NCBI GenBank assembly: GCA_026129905.1
Contig: JAHCHE010000003.1
Location: 335,197 to 399,196 of the forward strand
Origin: Bryobacteraceae bacterium
GTDB taxonomy: Bacteria; Acidobacteriota; Terriglobia; Bryobacterales; Bryobacteraceae
Reading direction: 5' to 3'
DNA length: 64,000 nucleotides
The notes under the pieces were generated by a model. That model did not search any database. It saw only the letters and a list, made by a program, of their open reading frames with translations, and was not told the origin of the DNA. The position numbers and the translations under genes were made by a program. This document shows, piece by piece, positions 1 to 8,024 of this stretch; position 1 is the first letter of the stretch; each line of letters opens with the position of its first letter.

Positions 1-270
1 TACACCACCACCGGCGCTGTGGATCTGGACACCGCCACCTACTATCCGCGGGAGCGCAAGCCCGGCAATCGCACTCGCGTCCTCACCGAACCGGTGAAAG
101 AGGACCGCGACGCCGCCATCAAAGCCTTCTATGAATCCATCCGCACCGGCAAGGAGCCTCCGGCCGACATCGTCGTGGGCGCCACCGGCGCTTTGACGGC
201 TATTCTCGGCCGCGAAGCGATCTACCAAAAGAAAGTGATGGAGTGGCGCAACTTCGGCGTGGAACTCTGA
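1..270 (+). CDS. Gfo/Idh/MocA family oxidoreductase, C-terminal end (partial)
   Basis: The reading frame is open from the first base of the window, so the N-terminal NAD(P)-binding part lies outside. The 89 visible residues match the end of a secreted-type Gfo/Idh/MocA dehydrogenase: a stretch predicted to be the last beta-strand, then a helix containing AFYESIRTGKEP, the usual 'number of sites in the request' helix, and a final helix ending in VMEWRNFGVEL. The family oxidises or reduces sugars and sugar acids with NAD(P). Its stop codon shares one base with the start of the DUF1080 gene (TGATG), so the two are translationally coupled, a common pairing in Acidobacteria and Planctomycetes. Substrate unknown. 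Confidence 0.75.
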   Translation, partial: YTTTGAVDLDTATYYPRERKPGNRTRVLTEPVKEDRDAAIKAFYESIRTGKEPPADIVVGATGALTAILGREAIYQKKVMEWRNFGVEL

Positions 271-950
271 TGCGAAAGCTGGTTCTGATTCCTCTGCTCT
301 GCGCCGCTTTTGTTCTGGCGCAGCGAATCAACGACTACCGCGACCCCGACTGGACCTATGACGAGGGCTGGATCAGCCTGTTCAATGGCAAGGACCTCAA
401 GGGTTGGACGCCCGTGCTGAAGCCTGAAGGCGGAAAGCTCAAGCGATATCTCGAAAACGAGGTCGGCGAACAATCGACGTTCTACGTTGAAGGCGGCCTC
501 CTCAAGACCACCGGTACGCCCAACGGCTACGTCCGCACCAGCGACGTTTACGATAACTTCGTTTTCCACGTCGAGGTGCGGTTTTCCCAGGCGGGCAACA
601 GCGGCGTGTTGATCTACGTCCAGCGCGACGAAGTATGGCCCAAGGGCGTCGAGTGCCAGCTCTACCAGGCGCACATGGGCCGCATTTTCCCCATCCAGGG
701 CGCGACCATGGATGGCGGCGAAATGATCCACGAATCGGCCAAGCCACCCGGCCAGTGGAACACGTACGAAGTGTATTCGGAAGAAGGCCGCGTGGCCACC
801 GTGCTGAACGGCGTCCTCGTCGGCCTCGGCTCCAACGCCGACCCGAAGGTAGGCTACATCTGCCTACAATCGGAAGGCGTTCCGGCCGAATTCCGCAACA
901 TCAAAGTGAAGCGGTACACCCCCGCGCACCACCTGCGGCCGAAAAACTAA
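270..950 (+). CDS. secreted DUF1080 (3-keto-disaccharide hydrolase-type) protein
   Basis: A 226-residue protein. The start at 270 is chosen because it gives a clear signal peptide (MRKLVLIPLLCAAFVLA) and overlaps the upstream stop by one base. The mature part carries the DUF1080 hallmarks: WISLFNGKDLKGW near residue 40, NGYVRTSDVYDNFVFHVEVRF, then NSGVLIYVQ and a Gly-rich end with FRNIKVKR. The fold is a concanavalin/LamG-like jelly roll. Some members of this family hydrolyse 3-keto-glycosides, which fits the preceding oxidoreductase; that pathway link is inference. Periplasmic or secreted location is likely. Confidence 0.85.
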   Translation: MRKLVLIPLLCAAFVLAQRINDYRDPDWTYDEGWISLFNGKDLKGWTPVLKPEGGKLKRYLENEVGEQSTFYVEGGLLKTTGTPNGYVRTSDVYDNFVFHVEVRFSQAGNSGVLIYVQRDEVWPKGVECQLYQAHMGRIFPIQGATMDGGEMIHESAKPPGQWNTYEVYSEEGRVATVLNGVLVGLGSNADPKVGYICLQSEGVPAEFRNIKVKRYTPAHHLRPKN

Positions 951-1367
951 CGCGCCGCCTGATGAGCGGTCAGGCCGCCATATATATGACAGATCCCGCC
1001 CCCGGGTTGTATCCCATACTCAGCATCCAGCCGGAATGGGTGCTGCAGCCGGAAGCGCAGCAGCAAGGTGCGCATTGCCGAGTACGGTCCGGCGCGCGGC
1101 CTCGGCGCATCCCGAGACGTTCCGCCTGCCGCTGCAACGGCTCGATCATCTGGAAAGAGAGGGGCTTCGGCAGATCGTGGAGCGGGCGCCGGAGGGCTGG
1201 ATGACCGAGACCTCGCGCTCCTTTGTTGCCCGCGCCGTCCAAACAGCGCTTGCTGGTGGAGCTGTCCGGGAACTGGCCCGATTACGAGCCGATGTCGAGA
1301 GGCGATTTCGAGCCGCTCGTTCACTGAGCGCCTGTCACAAATTGATTCCAAGAACCGGGGGAGGGAG
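951..1367 (+). other. gene-free stretch, possibly holding a decayed fragment
   Basis: No convincing intact gene is seen in these 417 bp between a plus-strand and a minus-strand gene. On the plus strand, around 1113-1250, one frame reads RLPLQRLDHLEREGLRQIVERAP and continues EGWMTE, which looks like natural protein (amphipathic, with a W near the end). It may be the tail of a degraded gene, perhaps HipA-like. No start, Shine-Dalgarno or upstream domain supports a working gene. Confidence 0.3.
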
Positions 1368-3011
1368 CTAACGCTTCTTCCGCCGGAAAATGTCGCGGTA
1401 GTCCGTCCAGTTCGCGGCTACCATGTAGATGCCGAAGGCGAGCGCCGCGAAGGCCAGCAGCGCCACCATCGTCACCGCGGCGTAGTGTACGCCGAGCCAT
1501 TCCTGGTCAGGCTCGAAAAACAGGCGCGCAAATCCCCGGCCGAAATTCATGCCGAAAAAGCCGGTGAGCACCGCGCCCGCGCCAAGGATCAGGCTCAGCA
1601 TCGCCAGGCGGTTCACGGCCTCCGTGTTGCGCATCTGGTTGTAGTTGTGCAGCGACGCGTCGAGCTTTTCCAGCTCGGCCTCGATGTGGTTCTTCATCGG
1701 CTCGATGCGGTACTGCTGGCATTGCAGCGTGAAGTGCTCCAGTTCCTCGTCCTTGTTCGCCAGTTCGTCGAAATACCAGTAGTTGGCGAAGTGTAGGAAC
1801 TCGGCGCGCAGGCCGGCCGCCAGCCGTATGTTATCCAGCGTCAGCCTGCCGTCCTCCTGGTCCAGGTACAGGCGCTTCGACACCAGCGCCGTGCGCTCGT
1901 TGAAATTCAGCAGCGTGGCGCGGTAGAACAGCGCGACGATCGCCATCAGGTAATACCGCGTTTCAAACATGCGGTGAATCAGGAAGCCCTCGCGCAACTG
2001 GTGCTCGTCACAATCGAATGCGCCGATCGCGCCGCTGATATTGCTGTAGCTGGTGCAGCCGTACCAGGTACCCTGGTGCGCCCAGCGCGGGTACATCTGC
2101 TGCCGCATCTGTTCGCGGGTGAAATCCGGGTTGTACCGGTAGCCGTTGCCGGCGCGGTCCACGTAAAGAAACCGGCTCAGCAGCACCTGGTATTCCTCGC
2201 TCCCGACGAACCTTTCGGGAAGCGCGTTGGGATCGACGGCGAAGTACGTGTACACGATCATGCGGTCGTCGAGAACCGGTTCGTACTCCTGCCGCGCGTA
2301 GTCGGCGAAATAGATCAGCGAGGTGATCGTTTTCGCCAGCGGCGGCAGGAAGCCGGTCATCTCGCACCGCTCGAACCGTTCTTCCACCACCGTCTCCGGC
2401 GTTCCGTTCCGCTGGAGCACCATGGCCATCCGGCTCGGAATCCGCCCTTCGCGGATCTGCCGTCCACTCGAGGGGTACGTCTTGCGCATCGATTCGTTGA
2501 TCCAGAGCGCTTCGGCGGCGGGCAGGCTGAAGGCTTCCACGCCGATCGACAGAATCCCGATTCCATTCGCGAATAAAAACAAACGCAAATCTGTGATTTG
2601 CGCTGTAATACGTCTTCCTTTCGCATCGTCGGCGGAGAAATACAGATCCTTGCCGTCTTCGATCGGAATCGCGTACGTCCGCAGCAGCGACTCTTTTTCG
2701 CCCGCGACGTCGAGTTCTTCCCGGGTGTCGAAAAACACCCGCCGGACAAACGGATGGAAGAACACCATGTCCTGGTAGGCCTGCGCATTCATGTCGAAGC
2801 GCGTATACGCCGCGCGCCGCCATGCCCCGATCTTCTGAACCACGTGCGAGGTCCGCGGCGAATTGTGCGCCGCGATCCACTCGTCCAGCCCGTCGATCCA
2901 GTGCTCGTGCCGGGCCCAGATGTCCCGGTGCTCGGCGAGCACAACCGTCTTGTCGACGCTGAACGGGAAGAAGAAGTACGTGTGCAAATGGGCGATGTCC
3001 GGATGACTCAT
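1368..3011 (-). CDS. CorA-like divalent cation transporter family membrane protein
   Basis: A 547-residue protein whose last 85 residues have the CorA-type layout: a long helix rich in N and M, a first membrane segment (LSLILGAGAVLTGFF), the signature GMNFG at about 487-491, an acidic periplasmic loop (EPDQEW), a second membrane segment and a basic tail ending FRRKKR. The N-terminal 400 residues are a large soluble domain with no obvious catalytic motif, much longer than the roughly 240 residues of classical CorA. It is therefore a CorA-superfamily relative rather than a typical Mg2+ channel; the ion and direction are unknown. It starts 7 bp after the enolase-superfamily gene upstream, suggesting one transcript. 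Confidence 0.7.
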   Translation of the reverse strand: MSHPDIAHLHTYFFFPFSVDKTVVLAEHRDIWARHEHWIDGLDEWIAAHNSPRTSHVVQKIGAWRRAAYTRFDMNAQAYQDMVFFHPFVRRVFFDTREELDVAGEKESLLRTYAIPIEDGKDLYFSADDAKGRRITAQITDLRLFLFANGIGILSIGVEAFSLPAAEALWINESMRKTYPSSGRQIREGRIPSRMAMVLQRNGTPETVVEERFERCEMTGFLPPLAKTITSLIYFADYARQEYEPVLDDRMIVYTYFAVDPNALPERFVGSEEYQVLLSRFLYVDRAGNGYRYNPDFTREQMRQQMYPRWAHQGTWYGCTSYSNISGAIGAFDCDEHQLREGFLIHRMFETRYYLMAIVALFYRATLLNFNERTALVSKRLYLDQEDGRLTLDNIRLAAGLRAEFLHFANYWYFDELANKDEELEHFTLQCQQYRIEPMKNHIEAELEKLDASLHNYNQMRNTEAVNRLAMLSLILGAGAVLTGFFGMNFGRGFARLFFEPDQEWLGVHYAAVTMVALLAFAALAFGIYMVAANWTDYRDIFRRKKR

Positions 3012-3018
3012 CGCGGCA

Positions 3019-4200
3019 TCAGCCTTTAAGGACCAGGTCCGGATCGATCTCGACGCCCAGCCCGGCGCCCTGCGGCATCTCGACCGCGCCGTCGGCGCCC
3101 ACCAGCGGCGGATTCCGGAATATCGCGAACGCCGGACGGTAGTCGCCGATGGGAGGATCGTGCAGCACCTCGAGATAGCGGGCGTGCGGCCACGAGGCGA
3201 TCAGGTGCAGGTGCGCCACCACGCCGATATACCGGCCCCCGTTGTGCGGCGCCATTTCCTTGCCGTACAGCTCCGCCAGGGCCCCGATCTTCCGCAGGCC
3301 GGTGATGCCCTCCGCTACCAGGCACTCCGGCTGGAGGATGTCGTATGCGCCCTTTTCCAGCATCTGCCGGAACTCGTGCAGGCCCGGATTGTTCTCGCCG
3401 CCGGCGATGGCGATTTCCACCTTCGAGTTCAGCTCGGCCAAATGGTCGAATGCGTATCGCGGCAGCGGCTCCTCCAGCCAGTAACAGTCCAGCCGCTCCA
3501 GTTCCCGCGCCGTCTCGATCGCCCGGCGCAAATCCCACAGCACGCCCGGCTGCCAGTTCCCGCTCGCCTGCGCCTGGTTGGCGTCGGTCATGATGACCAT
3601 CCCGTCGCCCACCGCCTTGCGAACCGCTTCCACCGTCCGGATGTCCTCTCGCAGCGTCTCGTGGTGCAGCCGGAGCTTGATCGCCTTCCAGCCCTCGGCT
3701 TTCAGTTTCCGGGCGAGTTCGGCCCGCTCTTCCGGCGTCGAGAGCCTGATCATGCTGGCGTAAGCTGTCACCTTGTCTTTCGCGCCGCCGAACAGCTTGT
3801 ACAGCGGCTGGCCGCACGCCTTGCCGATCAGGTCCCAGAGCGCGATGTCCACGCACGCGCTGCCGCGATAGGCCATCCCGCGCGCGTAATAGCGCAGCCG
3901 CGCCGCGTGCTGCTCGGTGTCGAATGGGTCTTTCCCTACAAGCTGCGCTTTCACGGCGGGCAACACGTCAGGCGCGATGCCGGGGCCAATGCCGGTCAAT
4001 CCCTGGTCCGTCGTCACCTCGATGAACGACCCGCCGCCTTCGGTGAACGCCATTTCGCCGCCGGGATTCCAGGCCGGCTCCAGCGTCCCCAACGTCCGGA
4101 CGGTTCGCAGCCCCGTCACCCGCACGTCCGTAATCTTCAGGCGTCCGGCGAAAGCTCGCTTGAGCGCCAGCGGTAATAGAAGGAAACTCCGGCGATCCAT
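3019..4200 (-). CDS. mandelate racemase/muconate lactonizing (enolase superfamily) enzyme
   Basis: A 393-residue protein starting at MDRRSFLLLP, a short Tat-like leader (DRRSFL) followed by a typical enolase-superfamily N-terminal domain (KITDVRVTGLRT). In the barrel domain I see a KxR-like base motif in AIKLRLHHE, and the three metal ligands in VIMTDANQAQ (Asp), YWLEEPLPRY (Glu) and IAIAGGENNP (Glu). These enzymes abstract a proton alpha to a carboxylate and mostly act as sugar-acid dehydratases or racemases. An earlier in-frame ATG exists at 4227 but would add residues before the leader. Probably co-transcribed with the CorA-like gene. The exact substrate cannot be read. Confidence 0.85.
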   Translation of the reverse strand: MDRRSFLLLPLALKRAFAGRLKITDVRVTGLRTVRTLGTLEPAWNPGGEMAFTEGGGSFIEVTTDQGLTGIGPGIAPDVLPAVKAQLVGKDPFDTEQHAARLRYYARGMAYRGSACVDIALWDLIGKACGQPLYKLFGGAKDKVTAYASMIRLSTPEERAELARKLKAEGWKAIKLRLHHETLREDIRTVEAVRKAVGDGMVIMTDANQAQASGNWQPGVLWDLRRAIETARELERLDCYWLEEPLPRYAFDHLAELNSKVEIAIAGGENNPGLHEFRQMLEKGAYDILQPECLVAEGITGLRKIGALAELYGKEMAPHNGGRYIGVVAHLHLIASWPHARYLEVLHDPPIGDYRPAFAIFRNPPLVGADGAVEMPQGAGLGVEIDPDLVLKG

Positions 4201-4245
4201 CACTCCTCCGGCGAGTGAGCTTATCACATCGTCGCCGGCCCGATC

Positions 4246-4479
4246 TCAAGGCGGTTCCGGCCCTGTTCTAGCTCGTCGTGGGCTGGTCGGCGCCGAGCGC
4301 GCGCCTCGGGTCAGTGCTTGCGGCGCGTCGAGCGGCAGATTCACGGCGAGCGCCGCGGATGTCACGCCTGGAACGCCTCGCGCGCGCTTCAGGATTTCGT
4401 CGAAGAATGCGCTCGTTTTCAGCCCGCGTTCCCGCCTCTCGTCGGGATCCACGCGCATGGCGATCATCTGGTCAGGCTT
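4246..4479 (-). pseudogene. remnant of ADOP-type FtsX/MacB permease
   Basis: About 75 residues in a frame different from the overlapping FG-GAP gene. They read MRVDPDERRERGLKTSAFF then DEILKRARGVPGVTSAAL and NLPLD, the pattern of the periplasmic domain of acidobacterial duplicated orphan permeases (a Phe-rich helix, then 'RV..LPGV..A..A..LPL'). There is no start codon, no membrane segment and nothing upstream in this frame that fits a permease, and downstream it degenerates into low-complexity Arg/Pro sequence. It is a scrap of a roughly 800-residue protein left between two genes. Assignment rests on motif recognition only. Confidence 0.55.
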
Positions 4480-5591
4480 CGGCTCCTCCACAGCGAGACC
4501 GATCCCGGCCCGACGCCTACAATGTCCGGCGTGGAATCTCCATTCACGTCCGCAATCCAGGCATTGAGCAGTCCGGCCGTGGTTCCGATGACCGACGGAG
4601 AGAACCTCCCGCCGCCTTCGTTGCGCAGCAGGATGAGCCGCGAACCGGCGCCGTTCGCCTCGCCCACGACGATATCGGGCCGGCGGTCCCCGTCGAGGTT
4701 TCCGGCGGCCAGCGCCCTGGGATAGCGCAGCCGCAGCGCGCCCTCGAGCCGGCGCTCCGTCCAGAGGCCCTCCGGATTGGCGGGCTTGGCGAACCACGCC
4801 AGCCGCGCGTCTTCCATGTCCGTTTGGACGGAGACAAGATCGGGAAACGCGCCGCCCGAGATGTTCGCCAGCGCCAGCCTGCTCATCGCGGAGCGCGGCC
4901 CCTCGAACCACAGGTTGATCGCGAACAGGCGCCATGGAAGCTCGAATCGCTCGGGACTGCGGATCCAGTAGTTGCCGCAGAGAATGTCCGGGAATCCGTC
5001 GCCGTTGACGTCCTCCAACAGCAGGCCTCCCTGGTCCGACGGCGTGTAGATGGAATAGATCTCGCGGTAGGGCCAGCGGCGCCGCGGCTCTTCCGGAGGC
5101 ATGTAGAAGCGCGCCTGCATCCGGCGGTGCAGGACCAGGATGCCGCGCCGGCCGTGCAACGTCGCCGGCAGGCAATCGCGGAAGTCGGCGCCGCTGTCGA
5201 TCTCGTGCGCTTCCCACTGTGGCGCCTCCAGCCACGTCATGCGCCCGCTGCCGCCCGCCATCCCTGGCTGGAGCACGACAAGGTCTTCCGCGCCGTCGAG
5301 GTTGACGTCCATCGGACAGCCGCCCTCCCCGTAGGCAGGCCCGGGCGCGCCCAGCGTTTTGGAGGTTCCATCCGGCAGGTTCCACAGCCTGACGCGATCG
5401 CCCCAGGTGAACAAGCGGGGAACGGGGCCGGCAGAGGCAAGCGCCGCGCCGCGAATCTGTTCGTCGCCAGGGAGGGCGTATTCGACGGGTGAGAAGCCGC
5501 CGGTTTGGGCGAAAGCGGCCGCGCACAGCAATAGCGCCGCGGCGCCCGGCAGCGGGGCGCCAGCTCCGCGTTTGAGCGCGGCTGTCGTCAG
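4464..5591 (-). CDS. secreted FG-GAP/VCBS repeat protein
   Basis: About 375 residues with a signal peptide (GAAALLLCAAAFAQT) and several FG-GAP calcium-binding blades: DVNLDGAEDLVVL, DVNGDGFPDILCG, NLDGDRRPDIVVG and DVNGDSTPDIVGV, the classical D-x-N/D-x-D-G-x-x-D pattern of an integrin-alpha-like beta-propeller. It probably binds ligands or polysaccharide outside the cell. The start is unclear: the only candidate just before the signal peptide is a CTG at 5591 that overlaps the stop of the upstream glycosyltransferase. Any ATG would lie deep inside that gene. The 3' end abuts an unrelated permease remnant, so the protein may be truncated. Confidence 0.75.
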   Translation of the reverse strand: MTTAALKRGAGAPLPGAAALLLCAAAFAQTGGFSPVEYALPGDEQIRGAALASAGPVPRLFTWGDRVRLWNLPDGTSKTLGAPGPAYGEGGCPMDVNLDGAEDLVVLQPGMAGGSGRMTWLEAPQWEAHEIDSGADFRDCLPATLHGRRGILVLHRRMQARFYMPPEEPRRRWPYREIYSIYTPSDQGGLLLEDVNGDGFPDILCGNYWIRSPERFELPWRLFAINLWFEGPRSAMSRLALANISGGAFPDLVSVQTDMEDARLAWFAKPANPEGLWTERRLEGALRLRYPRALAAGNLDGDRRPDIVVGEANGAGSRLILLRNEGGGRFSPSVIGTTAGLLNAWIADVNGDSTPDIVGVGPGSVSLWRSRSLTR

Positions 5592-6550
5592 CGTTTCGGC
5601 TTGGCGATCTCCCGGATCAGCTTGTCCCACGACGCCTGTTCCCGCTCGGGCCGGAACAGCCGGGCCAGCAATGCGCAACTGGTTTTCAGCTCCTGGTAGA
5701 AGTACGGGTCGGTCTCCGCCCGTTGGAGCAGGCACGCCAGCGTCTCGGTATCGCCCGGCGGGTAATAACCGGGGAAATCCTCGCCGAGCAGGCCCACATT
5801 CCCGGGTATTTTGGTAGCCAGGACGGGAATGTAATCGACGATCGCCTCGGAAATCACGTTCGGCCCGCTCTCCACGAGCGAACTCAGCACCAGCAGGTGG
5901 CTGCTGGCGATCAACCGCCTTACCTTCCACCGAGGGATGGAGCCGATATAGCGGTAACGGGGATTCTTCAGCGCCTCTTCGCGCGCTTGCGTGACGATGC
6001 CCGCCCCATTGGCGTCGCCGGCGTGAACGATGCGAATGCGGGACTGCGACGGCAACTGCCGCGCGGCCAGCGCCGGCCGGAGCGGGTCCTTCACCTGGTG
6101 AAGATGGCCGACCACGCTGATGACAAAGGCATTCCTCTCCGGCGGATCCTTCACCAGCGTCGGCTCCGCGGACTGGTAAATCAACCGCACCTTGGGGCGG
6201 AATTCTTCGGGGACGGCCTCGATGGCCAGCGGCTGAAACGTAACCAGGCGGTCGGCGATCCGCATCGATTCGTGCGCTTTGGCCGGGTCCGCCCCGTCGC
6301 GGTAGACGTCGGTGCCGGTCAGCACCAAAACGATCCGCTTATCCGGGTGGCGCTTATGGAACTGGAGGACGGCGTCGCAGGTCTGATCGGCGTGCATCGC
6401 GACCAGCAGGTCGCTGATCGTGCCTCCGTAATGCTGCGAGCACTCGACGCTGTGGCCAAGGTCGTGAAACATCTTCGACCACCGCTCTGCTGTGATCCGG
6501 TTTCCGTAGACACTTTGCGGCGGCGAAGTGCAAATGATGTGAATCCGCAT
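5588..6550 (-). CDS. TIGR04348-type glycosyltransferase, SenB-like (selenosugar synthase family)
   Basis: A 320-residue GT-B protein. The features that recall the SenB/TIGR04348 family are an N-terminal GNRITAERW, a DLLVAMHA strand, the stretch VLTGTDVYRD followed by ADRLV and VRLIYQSAEP, then VVGHLHQVKDPL, ESGPNVISEAI and the C-terminal GNVGLLGEDFPGYYPPGD. SenB joins a UDP-sugar with selenophosphate to make a selenosugar for selenoneine; other TIGR04348 members are uncharacterised. No SenA (EgtB-like) or SelD/SenC gene is in this window, so the role is not certain. The downstream FG-GAP gene overlaps it by four bases. Confidence 0.7.
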   Translation of the reverse strand: MRIHIICTSPPQSVYGNRITAERWSKMFHDLGHSVECSQHYGGTISDLLVAMHADQTCDAVLQFHKRHPDKRIVLVLTGTDVYRDGADPAKAHESMRIADRLVTFQPLAIEAVPEEFRPKVRLIYQSAEPTLVKDPPERNAFVISVVGHLHQVKDPLRPALAARQLPSQSRIRIVHAGDANGAGIVTQAREEALKNPRYRYIGSIPRWKVRRLIASSHLLVLSSLVESGPNVISEAIVDYIPVLATKIPGNVGLLGEDFPGYYPPGDTETLACLLQRAETDPYFYQELKTSCALLARLFRPEREQASWDKLIREIAKPKR

Positions 6551-6642
6551 GTCTATTGAAGCAGCAGGTTGTTCCCTACGCTTCTATTATCGCTCAGAAT
6601 GAAATTATCTGCTTTTTCGACCGCCGCGGGCCTGGCTGTGGG

Positions 6643-6678
6643 GCAGCCTCGCAGGCTGCGCGGGACTCCCAGTCCCGC
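6643..6678. repeat. two back-to-back perfect hairpins
   Basis: Two perfect palindromic stems sit side by side: 6643-6659 (7-bp stem, loop CGC) and 6660-6678 (8-bp stem GCGGGACT/AGTCCCGC, loop CCC). They lie between the radical SAM gene and the glycosyltransferase, both on the minus strand. There is no T-run, so they look more like a REP-type intergenic repeat or an mRNA-stability element than an intrinsic terminator. Confidence 0.5.
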
Positions 6679-6730
6679 CAAGACGGCCTGAGAGACGCCG
6701 CCGGAAGCGCGCGATTGGCGGCCGCGGCGG

Positions 6731-7945
6731 TTAGTACGGGCTCAGCCCGGCGCCGGCGGCGCTCCGGCCCAGCAGCTTCTGCACTTCGTTTCGCAGCGGC
6801 TCGACGGACTTCGAGTAAATCATTTTGTACGACTGGCAGAAGTAATCCAGGTCCTCGAATCTCCTCCCCGGCGCATGCCGGAACTTGGGGCAGCCCTGAT
6901 GGCAAATGGATTGCCACTGGCATTTCAGACATTCCTGGTGCGGCAACGCTTTCTTGCCCGCGAACTCGCGCCGGCGGCGGCGGCGGGCGATCTCCGGCCA
7001 GGAATCCTCATTCACGTTGCCCAGTTTCCAGCCACCTTCAACGAAGAAATCGCAGGGATAAACGTCGCCGTTGAATTCGACGACGGCATAGCTGTCGCAA
7101 CTTTCGTGCAGCGTGCAACTACCTGGCTTCATGCCCGCCAGCGATTCCGCCAGATTGTCGAAAAACCGGATGCGCACCTTCCTACGGTCGGGCCACCACA
7201 GGTCGAAAGTTTCGCACAAAAAGCGGCCGTACTGTTCCGGCGTGACGGTGAACGGCATGGGCTCGCCTGAGGGGTGGAACTCCGAGAGCGGGATGTACTG
7301 GATATTGTCCACGCCGATGCTGCGGAAGAACCTGTAGATTTGCCGCGGCTGTTCCACGTTCGCCTGGCTGAGGACGCAGAGGATGTTGAACTCAACCTTG
7401 TTCCTCTGGAGAACCTCGACGCCCTTCATCACCTGCTTCCACGTGCCGCGGCCGCCCTTGTTGAAGCGGTAGAGGTCGTGGACCGGTTCCGGTCCGTCCA
7501 CCGAGACGCCCAGCAGCCAGTTGTACTCGCGGAACAAGTCGCACCAGTCTTCGGTGATCAGCATGGCGTTGGTTTGCAGCGCGTTGCTGACGTTCTGTCC
7601 GTTCCGCCCGTACTCGGTTTGGAGGCGTACGAGTTTTTCGAAGAACTTCAGCCCGGCCAGCGTCGGCTCGCCTCCCTGGAACGCGAACACCGACTCGGGA
7701 TACGAGTAGAAGAGATACGTGTCCACCAGCCGCTCGAGGGTCTCGAACGACATCTGGCGCCCGGGCAGCGATTGATAGGGATCCGCTTCGCGGTCCAGGT
7801 AGAAACAGTAGGCGCAATCCAGGTTGCAGACCGCGGAAACCGGCTTGATCAGTAGGGAAGTGATGCGCGGGACGGGACCCTCCGCCGCGCTCCAACCCGG
7901 GACGCTGGCCGTTCCCACGATCGGGAAGAGGGAACCGTTGCCCAT
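6731..7945 (-). CDS. anaerobic sulfatase-maturating enzyme-like radical SAM/SPASM protein
   Basis: A 404-residue protein with the radical SAM triad C40-x3-C44-x2-C47 (CNLDCAYC), followed by FAFQGGEPTL, the SAM-binding GGEP motif, and NALQTNAML and GVSVDGPEPVHD typical of anSME. The C-terminal SPASM region has the auxiliary cluster cysteines: CTLHESC, VYPCDFF, CLKCQWQSICHQGCPKF and a last Cys in YFCQSY. anSMEs oxidise the active-site Cys or Ser of sulfatases to formylglycine. A Cys-type sulfatase-like gene is present at 43453-44793, 36 kb away. No sulfatase is adjacent, so another peptide substrate is possible. Confidence 0.85.
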   Translation of the reverse strand: MGNGSLFPIVGTASVPGWSAAEGPVPRITSLLIKPVSAVCNLDCAYCFYLDREADPYQSLPGRQMSFETLERLVDTYLFYSYPESVFAFQGGEPTLAGLKFFEKLVRLQTEYGRNGQNVSNALQTNAMLITEDWCDLFREYNWLLGVSVDGPEPVHDLYRFNKGGRGTWKQVMKGVEVLQRNKVEFNILCVLSQANVEQPRQIYRFFRSIGVDNIQYIPLSEFHPSGEPMPFTVTPEQYGRFLCETFDLWWPDRRKVRIRFFDNLAESLAGMKPGSCTLHESCDSYAVVEFNGDVYPCDFFVEGGWKLGNVNEDSWPEIARRRRRREFAGKKALPHQECLKCQWQSICHQGCPKFRHAPGRRFEDLDYFCQSYKMIYSKSVEPLRNEVQKLLGRSAAGAGLSPY

Positions 7946-8024
7946 GCCTTCACCTTAACATCGACGCCGGAAGCGCATTCCAGGGACCCGACCAACCGAG
8001 CGGCTCGGACCGTTCCGGCGCTCC

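Noticed and set aside
951..1367. A possible HipA-like kinase gene
   Set aside because: Only about 45 residues look natural, with no start, no kinase motif and no ribosome-binding site.
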